NCBI RefSeq assembly: GCF_016545825.1
Contig: NC_052614.1
Location: 15,952,559 to 16,016,558 of the forward strand
Direction: 5' to 3'
Source: Eucalyptus grandis
Lineage: Eukaryota; Streptophyta; Magnoliopsida; Myrtales; Myrtaceae
DNA: 64,000 nt
Below the pieces are notes generated by a model. The model did not search any database. It was not told where the DNA came from and worked only from the letters and a program-made list of their open reading frames with translations. The position numbers and the translations under genes were made by a program. Positions 13,226-29,796 of this stretch are shown piece by piece. Every line of letters begins with the position of its first letter. Positions within the stretch are counted from its first letter, which is position 1.

Positions 13226-14043
13226 AGGACTTGTTAACCCAAACAGCCTAGCTATAGTTCATCTTTGCGAGCCACTCATTTGTGTCGGCAGGACCCTTGG
13301 GACCCTTTTAATCTGCAAGCCTTTGAGACTTCAACATGAGCTCGGGTCATTCGGCTTCGTTGGAAGCGTCGACAGGCCCTTAAGACGTGGATGAATTTCT
13401 ACGTGAAGTGTTCGAGCGTACACCGGCACCTTTTGACGTATGAGGCGTGGGAAAGACCGAAGGCTTGAGCCAAAAGTTCCTGTATCTCACGTCTCTCCTC
13501 GATTCTTCATCGATGCTTCGCTCTGTCTATATACGAAAAGATCTGGCAGCTCTATCGTTTTCCAGGATGGGGGCGATTGCTTCGGAGTCACGGCCACGTT
13601 TCCCACGTTTGTTAATAAGTAGAAGACTCATCACAAGGAGACCACGCAAAAATCCATGAGGTTATGCGATTGCAAGCGAGCCGACTCCGTGTTTAAGTTC
13701 TTAATAATCTCGATTATCGATCTGGTTGACCGGTGTAAGGGGAGGTTAGTTTAAGATGGCATGAACCTTCCAGACTTTCTTGATCTTCTTTAGTTCAATT
13801 TCCTTTTCTTTCTCTATATTAAGGGAGGGAGGGAGGGAGAAGAACTGCTTGACAGCTAAAGTAAGTGATCCCAAATGATAAAAAAAAAAAGATGGTATTC
13901 TGCGAGTATTGTGTCAGAATTAGAAGCCATTTACTCTAATTTTTTCATCCAAGGTATATCACCAACATAATCACTTTTCCTCTTTTCCAAGAAAGGGAAA
14001 AGAAGCAAACTAAATCACATATGGCCACATTGCTGTTTCCTTA

Positions 14044-14292
14044 TCAATGAGAGCAAAGCCAGAGAGTGAGAGCACAGAGAAAAAGAACAACCGGGATGAG
14101 GTGAATAGCTTTCTCTCCTGGTGACCTGAGGTGAGCACCGCTTTCCTTCTTGGTCAAATCAGATGAGGGATGACGAAACAGCGGCAAGTCATTGGCGGAC
14201 GAGTTCCTCAGCGCCGAGAGGGCCGCCGACGCGGGCAACAGGTTGACCAAGAACTCGTCCGAGTCCCGCGACCCGCTCGATAGCCTGTGCAT
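14044..14292 (-). CDS. small tail-anchored membrane protein, function unknown
   Basis: A single-exon frame of 82 codons with a proper ATG and stop. The N-terminal 60 residues are polar and Ser-rich. A single hydrophobic helix lies at about residues 62-80 (AIHLIPVVLFLCALTLWLC), ending SH at the C-terminus, after a lysine. This layout fits a tail-anchored or single-pass protein. I recall that plants have a family of short unnamed proteins ending in a similar EKAIHLIP-type segment, but I cannot name it with certainty. The local sequence is GC-richer than its flanks, which supports coding. Orientation and membrane location are inferred. Confidence 0.68.
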   Translation of the reverse strand: MHRLSSGSRDSDEFLVNLLPASAALSALRNSSANDLPLFRHPSSDLTKKESGAHLRSPGEKAIHLIPVVLFLCALTLWLCSH

Positions 14293-14794
14293 TCTTCAGG
14301 ATATGGGAAGCACAAGAGAACCACTTTGAAACCCTACCAACCCTCTGAAAATCACCAGACTTTTATAGCTGGCTGAGGCATATGACTTAAAGGCAATTTG
14401 CCAATGTTAAGCGTCGGAAAGCCTGAAGTGGAGGCGACGGGTGATGTAGCTTTGACGTGAAAAAGCATTTTGGGAGGAGAAAATGCGAAGCTTGACATTT
14501 GAAATAGTGGCGAGCCAAAGCTAACCATGGATTTGCAAGAAGAGTTATGAGGGTGTCAGCGTATGTTGGAAGCTGCTTCCAGAGCAATTAAGGCATGCAT
14601 GTGCTTGTCATACAATTCGACTTCAACACATAAAGAACCTCCAAAGATAAGCATAATTTATTTGGATCTAAGCTTTTGGGGATTGCAACTGAGCAGGAGA
14701 TGCTCGATCCAATGTCATATGGCCTCTCTCCTACCGGGAGAGATCAGAACTAATACAACTTGCTTTAACTGTTTCAGGCACTAAGGACATATCA

Positions 14795-15020
14795 TATTTT
14801 TCTATTTTTTTTTCTTTTGTTCTCCGAAACAAAAACAAAAAGAACAAGAATCCGTTTAATAATGTCGGCTAATTTTTCGATTTTTTGGAATAAAAAAGTA
14901 ACTAAGGAATAGATTTAAAACAAAATCAAAAAGTATAAAAAACAATCTACTTTTTTATTCTCGAGAACAAAAACGGAAAAAAAAACTATTTTTTAACCGA
15001 AATTGTTACCAAATGCAAAA
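14795..15020. mobile_element. AT-rich MITE-like relic
   Basis: The sequence around 14815-14935, with TTCTTTTGTTCTCCGAAACA followed by GGAATAGATTTAAAACA, closely resembles the left part of the Harbinger-like element at 36139-36963. The right side ends near a TTGTTACCAAATG motif, also found in that element. There is no GC-rich core. It is probably a shortened relative; boundaries are approximate. Confidence 0.5.
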
Positions 15021-15535
15021 TATGCTTCTTCTAAGCCATCTCCCATGAAGCTCCTTAGCAGTAAGAAAGCTTAAAAAATGAATCAGTGCCATCTTTCTTC
15101 TGATCACTTTGACCATCTAAGCTACGAAACTCGGAAGTCATACTTTTCTCAATCGCTTATTAAGTACTGTTTATCTAATGGTTTCACATTCACAACCGAA
15201 CGCTCAAAACACAAAATGCACACTTCAATAGAATTAAACATCTGTTCAAAACCCTCCTGAATCAATTGCTTGTGCTGATCTACCCGCTTCAGGGCGGAAG
15301 TCTAACCCAACGATCATCTACCCAGCTTCTAATCCCGTCAGGCAGTGCTAAAAATCACACCCCTATAATATCCTGACCTCCTATGGCATCACTTTATTAC
15401 ATAAGCCAAAATGCATTTCGCTACTCGCTACACCATCATATCGATTACCAATGTATCATGGCCGCAAATTTAGCCTCAGAGTGAAGATAAACTGGCTAAA
15501 CTAGTACATGTAGCTGGTAGTAGACTCTGTAGTTA

Positions 15536-15665
15536 ATGCATGCAGTTTAAAATATTGCTCACCACGAAGATATTAGCTTGCAGAGGAATGAAAGATCTAC
15601 ATGCATGCAATTTAACATATTGCTCACCATGAAGAAAATAGCTCGCAGAGCAATGAAAGATCCAC
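15536..15665. repeat. 65-bp tandem duplication
   Basis: Two adjacent copies start ATGCATGCAGTTTAA at 15536 and ATGCATGCAATTTAA at 15601, and both contain TATTGCTCACCA. They are roughly 85-90 percent identical by eye. They lie downstream (3') of the PRMT10 gene. Confidence 0.85.
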
Positions 15666-16076
15666 ACCACAATTATAGTTGTTTCCTTGAAGCAACAACT
15701 ATTTACAGATTCCGGAAAAAGAAAATCACTGGAATTCTAGTAGGAGCATGCTTTCTCCCAAAACAATCGTACATTGTTTAATTAAAGTACAACAGTTTGA
15801 CTTGGAATATTGAGTGTCAAAAAAACAGCAAAACCCTCCAAAGAGAGCTTGTCAACCCAGAACCCGAGGACCTGTGCTCCAAAACACAGTAGGTTGCCTG
15901 ATCCCGAAACTCAGGCTCTGGAAAACCATAAGCAAACGAATATTTTAGGGATGGCAGTGTCAGAAGATCAGAATAAGATCACACAGCAACAGCCTTCTCG
16001 AATGAATGGAAGTGCTCAGAGTACATACCTGCGGTTAAAGCTGAACCCAAATGATCATTTTGTAACTTTCACTGTC

Positions 16077-20740
<4,664 letters not shown>

Positions 20741-20829
20741 GGCTCTCGGAGAAAACGAGGGTCGAGCTGAGGGTTCTTCGGAAGGGTTTTAGGGCAACGT
20801 CGCTGCGACTGCGGTGGCGGCGCGCCAAT

Positions 20830-21669
20830 GTTTGCCCTCTCACGCAGTTAACGTTCCACTTTCCTTTCCTTTCCTTTTTCGTTTTATTTTTGGACCGACA
20901 TATTTTGAACTTTTTTTTTTACAACTAGTTGGATATGTTTTTTTCCCAAAAGAGAATTTATTAAGGAGATCCGACAAAAGCAAATATTAAGGATGCGCAC
21001 GATAGACCGATAGTTATTCAAAATAGATTTTTCTATACTTAATTTAATAAAATGCGCGTTTAATAACAATGCAAAATATCTCTTTTTTGGACGAGCGATG
21101 GGCAATGGAGGACAATGAATTATGGTGAACATTGGTTGATTGACCAAAGGCAAGAGCAAATGATGAAAAAAGTTTTTACTTTTTTTCTATTCCAAATTAG
21201 AAAAATAGAAAATTTGTTTATTTTTATTCCAAACTTATTTTTGAACTAAAGATTTGTTGCAATAATTAAAAATATAAAATTGCATTACCAAACAAATTAT
21301 ATTCCAATTTTATTTTTGAGAAAAAAAAAGATCCGACAAAAATAAAAGGGCTATCATTCGCACCATAAATAATTTATTAAGAAAAGGGTTTCTAAAATAT
21401 TAGTTTTGTGCCATACATAATCAATGCTTTTGGCATTAAAATAGTTCGACTCAATTATTTAATCAATGCCAAAAGAAATTCATCAAAATAAACATTTTTC
21501 GTGGGCTTTACCCTGAAGTAACCATTAAACCAGCATTTTGGAAAAAGAAAAACCATTGGTTTATTAGGAGGACATTAGAGAAGCATGTAATCAAATACAG
21601 ATGTAACTTTTCCTTTTTACACATTGTACTAGCAACTAACTGTTCTGCGTATTTCTGCTCACTTTGCAG
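20830..21669. other. AT-rich spacer upstream of PRMT10, with a MITE-like stretch
   Basis: No gene is recognised. The part at about 21165-21320 has AT-rich blocks with GAAAAATAGAAAATTTG and a CATTACCAAACA motif, similar to the MITE-like relics at 14.8 and 36.1 kb. It holds the promoter of the minus-strand PRMT10 gene near its left edge, but I could not place a TATA box. Confidence 0.45.
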
Positions 21670-21958
21670 GGAAACTCTACTTCATTGATTTGGGGTATGA
21701 GTCGTATAATTTCCGAGGGTTTGACATAGGAAATCAATTCAACGAATAAGCAGGCTATGAATGCGACTACAGTTTGTATGTTCCTCAAATTATGCCTTTC
21801 CATGTCCTAACAATTGTATGAGTTGATGTCTGTGACTTATGTTGTTGGCAATCAAACTTTAACATTTTGCAGGTACCCATGTAAAGATGAACAGTATCAT
21901 TTCTTCAGGCACTATCTGATGCCAGACAAACCGCAGGAGGTGTCTCAGGATGAACTTA
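21670..21958 (+). pseudogene. ethanolamine/choline kinase pseudogene fragment (two exons)
   Basis: Exon A (21670-21775) reads KLYFIDLGYESYNFRGFDIG and later AGYECDYS. After an intron with an intact GT-AG pair (21776-21872), exon B (21873 to about 21958) reads YPCKDEQYHFFRHYLMPDKP. These match the C-terminal half of plant ethanolamine/choline kinases, where the pair of motifs is diagnostic. An in-frame TAA at 21747-21749 interrupts exon A, within a segment that is a conserved Tyr position in the family as I know it. No upstream or downstream exons are visible. The intron shows that this is a genomic fragment and not a processed copy. Phospholipid head-group kinase activity is not expected. Confidence 0.85.
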
Positions 21959-22994
21959 TGCATTTCATTCTTTATCATTTTCAGTAACCGCAATCATGCT
22001 TATGATCCGTAGAGGGGATGGTATGACGATCTAGAATTCTGTTGATTAACTTCATTGGGAATTAACTGTTCTCCATTTGCAGGCGTAATCCCATGTTAGA
22101 ACCAGAAAAATAAGATAAATGAAATGCCTGGGGGATTTTGTTTACTTGGTCATCAAGCGGATGGCGTTGTATATATGTCATGTCGCCGATGCTTCATATC
22201 CAATTACTTTCTAATGTTCTTTAAGTCAGCTCCCAAGTTGATGATCTATGTTGTCCTTTATTGCGATGCTGATTCTCCATGTTGTAGCGTCTTGTCTCCT
22301 GGTATTGATGGAGATTCTTCTGGGTACATATGTACTTTCATGAGATGGAGTCTACAGCAGACGGCATTATTGCTTGCTTATACAAATACTTAATTTGTCA
22401 TAGCCTCGTAGTAGGTTTTCATTTAACTCTATAACGAGATGCCTCACGTCTGATTACTAAAATTAGTCCCTATTCATGCTTGGTTGTTCCATATTCTAAG
22501 GCAGCTGGTATAGAATTTGAAATTGCCTTGGTCAGTGAAATTGAAAGGCGACTTCGTAGGGCTTAGGCATTTATTTTATCATATCTTCGTATGGCAACCT
22601 TAATTAGGAATCCACAGAGGTCACAGTCGACAAAGCTTGATTAACTTGATATTTTTGGGACTGTTTTCCCACTGCCAAGGACTCGAGAGTGGGTGTTGGA
22701 TTTTAAGTCAAACAATGGAGTCTCTTGGTTCATGGGTCGATGTCTAATCATTTTTTGGAAAATGAAAGGCATTCCACTCATTATTCATAGAATCGGCTGG
22801 GTTTTGAAGTTACTCGACCCAAATCGAAACGCATGAGAATCAAAATGAAAACCCGGATTGGGTCGAGCCAAGTCGGTTTGGGTCTTCCAATTTTTTCTAC
22901 TTGAAAAGCGAAAACCCAAAATGATGTCGTTGTTTTGGAGTTTTCAACAATAAAGACCCCCTCCAAAGAAAAAAAGACATCTCTTTCCTTGAGA
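21959..22994. other. spacer after the kinase fragment, nothing recognised
   Basis: The 89-codon frame at 22124-22393 does not match later exons of choline or ethanolamine kinase that I can recognise. No splice-consistent gene model was found. Confidence 0.5.
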
Positions 22995-23236
22995 GCAGGT
23001 GGACTTGTAGAAGGTAATTGATGAACCTAGTATGAGCAGACGCCATGAGGTCAGACTCGTCAATGGCTATCGGGATTGTGTGACGCTATATCGATGTCAC
23101 CTTCACGTACTTGTAATGCCTGATGTTCAGGCTCCGCGCCTCTCCCAAGTTGATCTCCTCGAATGTGATCGTTAGTGGCAAGACGTTGGAGCCGTTGCCT
23201 CCACCAACACGTTCTCGTATGTAACGAAGTTGATGG
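22995..23236 (-). pseudogene. right part of an older coding-like segment split by the copia element
   Basis: Read on the minus strand from the insertion point, the frame begins INFVTYENVLVEA and, after a frameshift, continues as GSNVLPLTITFEEINLGE followed by RHYKYVKVTSI and a stop. It is GC-richer than the retrotransposon beside it. I cannot identify the family. The partner half lies on the other side of the copia element at about 30302-30580. The frameshift and stops show that it no longer codes for an intact protein. Confidence 0.45.
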
Positions 23237-23595
23237 TGTTAAAAATTTCCTATAATAGTAACTTACATTAATTAATCGATTTTCTATTTAATAATCGGGT
23301 TAATGGATATTCCAATATTTGTCCTATCTCTAGCATATAAAAGAGTTGGTCATGCTTATTAGTTGCTTAATCCAATTAAAAACTATTGTACTGAAATAAG
23401 TCATAGATAGGAAGATTTGGCATTCCAATACATCTATGGTTAAACAGACTAATTTATTTCTCTTCAAGTGAAGTAATACATCTCAAACGAGTATGTTTTA
23501 ATTCTGTTGTACTTATAGATTTTGGCGTTTTATAGTCATATATGGATTTGATTGTTCTTGATTAATCGGTTGTTTATATGAATAATATTTCTACA
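23237..23595 (+). repeat. 5' LTR of the copia element (internally deleted)
   Basis: 359 bp, starting TGTTAAAAATTTCC and ending TTCTACA. It aligns with the 3' LTR at both ends but lacks a segment of about 145 bp between CCAATATTTGT and the block before its TATA-like TATAAAAG (23336-23343). The TG...CA ends are intact. Confidence 0.92.
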
Positions 23596-23597
23596 TG

Positions 23598-23609
23598 TGG
23601 TATTAGAGC
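23598..23609 (+). promoter_or_regulatory. primer-binding site of the copia element
   Basis: TGGTATTAGAGC lies two bases after the 5' LTR. It differs by one C-to-T change from the TGGTATCAGAGC site that pairs with the 3' end of initiator tRNA-Met in most plant copia elements. Confidence 0.9.
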
Positions 23610-24245
23610 AAGTCATATATGATTATAGAACCCAATTTTTTTTTTTTTATGAACAAATTCAAAATTTTCCTCTTTGAACCGAATATTGTCATTATTTTCT
23701 TGTGTGGATTTTTTTATTAATTGATCCTAAAACCTTAGGGTTTTTATTCTACACGTCGAGATCTTTTCAACCATATATAATTTGTATAGTTTCGTTTAGA
23801 ATTGAGTAAGAATTTGGAATTTGAAATTCTAGGGTTTATACCTTGAAAATGTTCTAGAATTTTTAGATTACATGCAATTGATTGATATTTGTTATAAATT
23901 ATTGCATGGATACTGTTTTATATATGTTTTAGAATCTTTTGGTTGCAATAAGGTAAGTTTTTTCTGCTTAAATAAGAGAAAAACAAATTTCCGTCATGGG
24001 TGTTAGATCCGAAAATTCTTGAAGCTTGAATATGGTTGATTTCTTAGTTTATTTTTTGTTTAATTCATTCTAGTCAATTATATTGATGTTAAAAGCAAGA
24101 TCCACATATATTTTTCATCAATCAATAATTATATATGTTTTTTTTGAGTTTTGGGTTGAAACCAGATCATGTGATCTAGTTTACATGTTTTAGGACCCAG
24201 TTGGAGGTTGAAGAAGACCTTCAACTAGGCCGAGTTCATATTTTT

Positions 24246-24405
24246 TATTATGGGTGTGAGCCCAAAATCTTGGATGGGCCAAATATGGGCATTTTCTTAA
24301 GTTTTTTATTCTGGGCATGAGCCCAGAATCTTTGGGCAGGGGTCAAATATGGGCTTACGCCCATTTTTTTTTTTTTTTTTAAATTCTGGGCATGAGCCTA
24401 GAATC
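24246..24405 (+). repeat. three hairpin-forming repeats in the copia leader
   Basis: Three tandem, diverged copies between the primer-binding site and gag. The middle copy holds a perfect inverted repeat TTCTGGGC-ATGA-GCCCAGAA (24309-24328). The third copy (24384-24403) differs at one stem position and the first (about 24249-24268) is more diverged. Two of the copies are also followed by an AAATATGGGC motif. Confidence 0.85.
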
Positions 24406-25124
24406 TTGGGCTACTGATCCAGCTGGCCTGGACTTGCTTGGTCGAATTTCGGCCATTAAAAAAATAAATAAATTGTTGTTTGATAAATGCAATATAATAT
24501 TGGGAAACACATGTTGTAAATTGCTTCATATTATTAGATGAAATTTGGGCGTTGATGAAATGAAACATTATATATAAATTTTTTGGAGTTTCCTATTGAT
24601 AAAATTATTCGTCCAAAGGGGGTTATTGTGTTTATTAATTTAGAAAGTTGTATAAACATTAATTCCTAGATTAAAAGATAGGGATATATAATTGAAAAAT
24701 ATTTATTTGTCCAAATGGGATAATTTTTTGAAAATTATATGTAATTCTTTTCTATATTAATATAATATAGATGATTGATGGGGATGTATGACTTCAAAAG
24801 TTCTATCTTCCTAAAGAAGATAAATTTTAGTCCACAAAGCAAATAAGTTATATGTAATTCTCCTTATTGTCTTTATATATTGATATCATGGAGATATATA
24901 ATTTAAAGAATTTGTCTACCAAAATGGATGGATCCTTGACAATTATATGTAATTCTCATTGTTGCTACTTTATAAACTTTATGCTGTGGAAAATAATGTT
25001 GCATTATACATTTTGCCTAAATTGGAGTTTATGATATACTAATTATTTTTGTTAAATTATTTATTGCCCATAATTGATCTTATTGCATTACGTGTGATAA
25101 ATAGTAACCTTTGCTATAAAAAAA

Positions 25125-28100
25125 CAATAATGCCACGGTTGAAATGTTAATTGGATCAAATTTCAATAGATAGAAGCAAGATATAAAGTTTGCTATGGGC
25201 ATTGTGGATATAGACTTGGCTTTACGTAAGGATGAATCTTTCAAGCCCCATGACCAAAGTACTGCAGATCAAAAGGCCCATTATGTTAGATGGGAAAAAT
25301 CTAACCGACTAAGCCTCATTACTATGAAGATGTCTAGTACTAAGCATCTCATGAGTGGTTTGTTGGAAGATACAAATGCATGATAGTTCCTTGAAAAAGT
25401 AGGAGAAGATATAGAGTCTTAGATAAGGTTGAAGCTGGGAACTTGTTGAGTGAGTTAACGAACATGAAGTATGATGCTGCTATAGGTGTTAAGGAATTTA
25501 TACTCAAAATGGTCCACATTCAATCCAAAACTTAAGGCCCATGAAATTGTTCTTTCTGAAAATTACATTGTGCATCACACCTTAAATGTTCTACTAGCTG
25601 AATTTAGCTAAATTAAAAATGCTTATAGCGCTCATAATGAGACATGGAGCATCAATGCCTTGATTACCAAATGCGTGATTAAGGAAGAGAAGTTAAAGAA
25701 TGAGAAGTATGAGTTCACTCACTTAATTGCCAATGCCAAGTTGAGTTTATCTAGAGGAAAATAGAAACCTAAAGGGTCAAATGCTTATGATTCAAAGAAA
25801 TGCCAAGATTTCAAGAAAAAAATGGGAATCATGGAAGAAATGGAGATAATGATTTCAAGTGTTTTCACTACAAAAATAGGGTCATAAGAGAGCCAATTGT
25901 TATAAGTTCCAAGTTTGGCTAAAAGCAATAAAAGAAAGTCACCAAGGTGAATTGTTGGTTTGTTTTGAATCAAATTTAGTTGATGTTTCTTTGGATTCTT
26001 TGTGGTTTGATTCTGGTACTACTATTCATGTGACTACTACTTTACAGGATTTCACAAATCTAAGGAATCCAAATCTGAGAGAGTCAAAACTTAAAGTTGG
26101 AAACGATATTGGAGTTAATGTGGAGCGCATGTGGATAGTTGTTTTGAATTTAAACATTGGGTTTCAGCTTATTTTAAATAATATCTTTTATGTTCCTAGT
26201 TATAGAAGAAACTTGATATCTCTTTCTTCGCTTGACAAAACTGGATAGTCTTTATTTTGCAAATAAAAGAGTGAATCTGAGTTATGATTCTAGAATTAAT
26301 TGAAAATGTGTTCTTTTTGATGGAGTATATCGATTATCCTTATCTCCCAATAGATCATATTATTTTTTCAATGTCGAGAATAATGTTGTTAAGAGATCCT
26401 TAATCAAATAAAGATCTTCATTGCTATGGCATAAGCGATTAGGGCATATCTTCAAAGAAATGGTAAAACGACTCATTAAGGCTTATATTATTCCTCCTCT
26501 TGATTCAGATGATACTAAGACTTGTATTGATTGTGTGAGAGGAAAATTGACTAAAACCAAGAAGAAATGTGTTACTCGCGATAAAAATCTATTGGAGATA
26601 ATTCATACGGATATTAGTGGGCCATATTTAACCACCTTGTGTGGAAATAAGTACTTCATCACATTTATTGATGTTTTCTCCCGTTATTGTTATGTTTATC
26701 TAATTAAGGAAAAGACTAATGCTTTTGAAATGTTCAAAGTGTTTCGTATTGAAGTTGAGAAATAATTGGGAAAAATTATCAAGATTATCAAATCAAATCG
26801 CGGTGGTGAGTATTATGGGTGATATACCGAGATTAGACAACAAATGGGACCGTTTGCTAAATATTTGCATAACTCTGATATTGTCGCTTAGTATATAATG
26901 CCTAGAAGTCTTGAACATAATGGTGTAGCTGAACGGCGCAATTGCACACTCATGGAGATGAAATGAAATATGATGGGTAGTTCTAAACTGTCTGAATACT
27001 TATGGGGTGATGCAATTAAAAAAATAACTTATATATTGAACCGTGTATCTAGTAAATCAATGCCGAAAATACTTTTTGATTTGTGGATGAGGAGGAAACC
27101 AAGCTTGAATCACTTTCGAGTTTGGGGTGTCTTGCAGAGGTGAAATTTTTTTAATCCTTCTTAGAAGAAGAGTGAACTCAAGACTACTAGATGAGACTTT
27201 ATTGGATACTTTGCTTATTCAAAAGGGTATATGTTCTATTATCCTACTCGTGACACTATAATTGTTGAATCCCAAATTGTCAAAATCCTAGAACTAGATG
27301 TTATTGAAGAGAGTTATTCTCAATCTTTTGAAAGGGAATAACCAAATAAAACGGTTTCTATTCCATTGTCCATCTTGAATGATGATTTCATGTGAGGGTC
27401 TTGTAAAGTAGAAATTCAGCAAGAAGCAGATACTAGAGATATGACGATAGATCTTCCCATTACAAATGAAATTCCCTCGACAAATTATGAGACTCTAGAA
27501 ATGCCCGTGCAAAGATCACAGTGACAAAGAAGATCGACACCTCTAAATGATTATCACGTCTATCTTGGAAAAGCTGATTTTGACATTGGAAATGTAGTTG
27601 ATCCAGCAACCTAAGCTCTTAATAGTGATCAGGCAGATGAATGGTTAGGAGCGATAAAGGATGGGATGATTTCCATGTCAACTAATCAAGTATGCGAATT
27701 TGTTGATTTACCTGATAGGCATAAACCGATCAGCTACAAATGGGTATTCAAAACCAAGAAAGACAAAAAATGCAACATAGAAATATTCAAGGCAAGGGTA
27801 GTCATAAAGGGGTACACACAAAGATAATGCATTGATTATACTATGGTCTTTTCTCTAGTGTCCACTAAAGACTCTTTTCAGATAATCATGGCATTGGTGA
27901 CTCATTTTGATTTAAAGCTTCATCAAATGGATGTCAATACAATCTTTCTAAATGGAGATCTCGATGAAGAAATATATATGCAACAATTTAAAGGGTTTAA
28001 ATAAGCTAGAAATGAACATATAGTGTGCAAATTTTAGAGGTCTATCTATGGTCTCAAATAAGCATCACGTCAATGGTACTTAAAATTTCACAAGATTGTG

Positions 28101-29107
28101 AGATTGTTTGGTTTTGAGGAAAACAAGTTTGATCAATGTATTTATATGAAAGTAAGTGGGGTAAATATATTTTCTTAGTACTTTATATGTAGATGGCATT
28201 TTGATTGCTAGTAAAGATGTTGGTCTATTGAATGACATAAAAAGATTTTTATCTACAAAGTTTGATATAAAGATCTTAGGAAGCCTCCTTTGTTTTACGT
28301 ATTGAGATTCATCGCGACAAAGCTAAGAAGGTTATGGGGTTATCTCAAAAAAGTTATATAGATTGTGTTTTGAAAAGATTCAATATGCAAACATGTAAGT
28401 TAGGTGAAGCTCCTATTGTGTAAACTGAGCATAGAACAATACTCCAAGAATGATGTTGAAAAAGAAGTAATGAAGATATTCCATATGTTAGTACTGTTGA
28501 TAGTCTTATGTATGCACAAATATGTACCAAATATGATATTGTTTTTGCTGTGAATACTCTTGGAAGATATCTATCAAATCTAGGTCATGAACATTGGGTT
28601 GCAGCTAAAAAGGTGATGAGATATCTCCAACGAACAAAAGATTTCATGCTCGTGTATAGCAGAGCAGAGGACCTAAAGGTGATTCAATATTCAGATGTTG
28701 ATTTTGTTAGCTGTTCGAATAATAGAAAATCAACTTCTGGATTTATTTTTATGATGACTGGAGGTGCTATTTCTTGGAAGAGCACAAAATAAATGTTGAT
28801 TACAAACTCTACAATGTATGTTGAATTTGTAACGTATTACGGCGCGTCAATTCAAGCTATTTAGCTTAGAAATTTGATCTCAAAATTGTGAGTTGTGAAC
28901 TTTATTGCCAAACCTATGGTGATCTACTATGACAATACAACAACTGTGTTTTATTCTAAAAATGATAAGATCAGTAATGCGTCCAAACACATGAAGATCA
29001 AATATTATACTGTTAAGGACTTGGTAAAAAATGGAGACATTGTGATCAAGAAAATTAGAACTAAGTCCACGTTGGCTGATCCTTTGCTTACGACCCATTT
29101 TGTTTAA
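25125..29107 (+). pseudogene. copia gag-pol remnant
   Basis: Broken reading frames follow copia order. A gag start region is near 25125, with an in-frame TAG at 25171. A damaged zinc knuckle is near 25860, with a lost Cys and a frameshift. The protease motif WFDSGTT is near 26005. The integrase zinc-binding and core region is at about 26421-26940 (HKRLGH, CIDC, HTDISGP, FIDVFSRY and AERRN). Reverse transcriptase spans roughly 27640-28280; its catalytic YVDD box reads YVDG at 28186-28197, so the second Asp is lost. The RNase H part is at about 28508-29100. Stops at 26763, 26820 and 26889 are typical. No restored sequence is given. Confidence 0.93.
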
Positions 29108-29787
29108 AGAACATGTAAAGAATATGAACGTTTTAGATTTTTTTTTATTTCTTTTATTAGTGTGAGCTATATATTTTGTATTTCTTGATATTATATTTAT
29201 ATGTAAATTGATAATACTTTCATGATGTCTATGAAAGCATTTATTCTCAATGATTATTATTGTAATTGTTATCATTTCTCTTATTGACTGAAAAATGAAA
29301 GTATAAAACAGCATCTTTAAACAAATTTTAGTTTAAAGATGACTGGATGTCACTAATTATGAAATCTCATGTTGAATTGTGACATAATTGTGTAATTTCA
29401 TGTTGTTTAGAAATTGCGCTGATGTAATTTCATGTCGTTGAGAAAATATATTGAGGACCGATAATAAATAGTATATATTTTGATCACACGTGAGCACTAT
29501 TTCTTACTATACTACTAGGTCCATGATCCATGAAAATATAATGCTTATTATATGTGATTATGGAAAGTCGTGTGTTGCGGTATATTCTTAACACATTGAT
29601 CTCCATAGTCCTATAATGAGGTTATATAGAATTGAATTGGTTTTGAGATGCCGTTATTGGAATATTTTTTATTTTTATTTTAAAGTTGTGGCCACATTAA
29701 AACAAAATTTTCAGTTATTAACCTAATAGTGTTGTTTTCAATATAAAATATTTTTCAAAATAAAAATAAGTTAATTAATGTAACCTA

Positions 29788-29796
29788 ATGGGAGAA
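29788..29796 (+). promoter_or_regulatory. polypurine tract of the copia element
   Basis: A purine-rich stretch around TGGGAGAA lies directly before the 3' LTR, the standard place for plus-strand priming. Confidence 0.75.

Larger units (their letters stand above)
10187..13850. other. intergenic AT-rich region with decayed repeats
   Basis: No gene is recognised. The 110-codon open frame at 12138-12470 shows no domain or splice partner. Two stretches look like old inverted-repeat elements and are listed separately. The rest is A/T-rich sequence with simple runs. Confidence 0.55.

Noticed and set aside
22124..22393. 89-codon frame as a later exon of the choline/ethanolamine kinase fragment
   Set aside because: It lacks the C-terminal family motifs, and splice sites in matching phase were not found.
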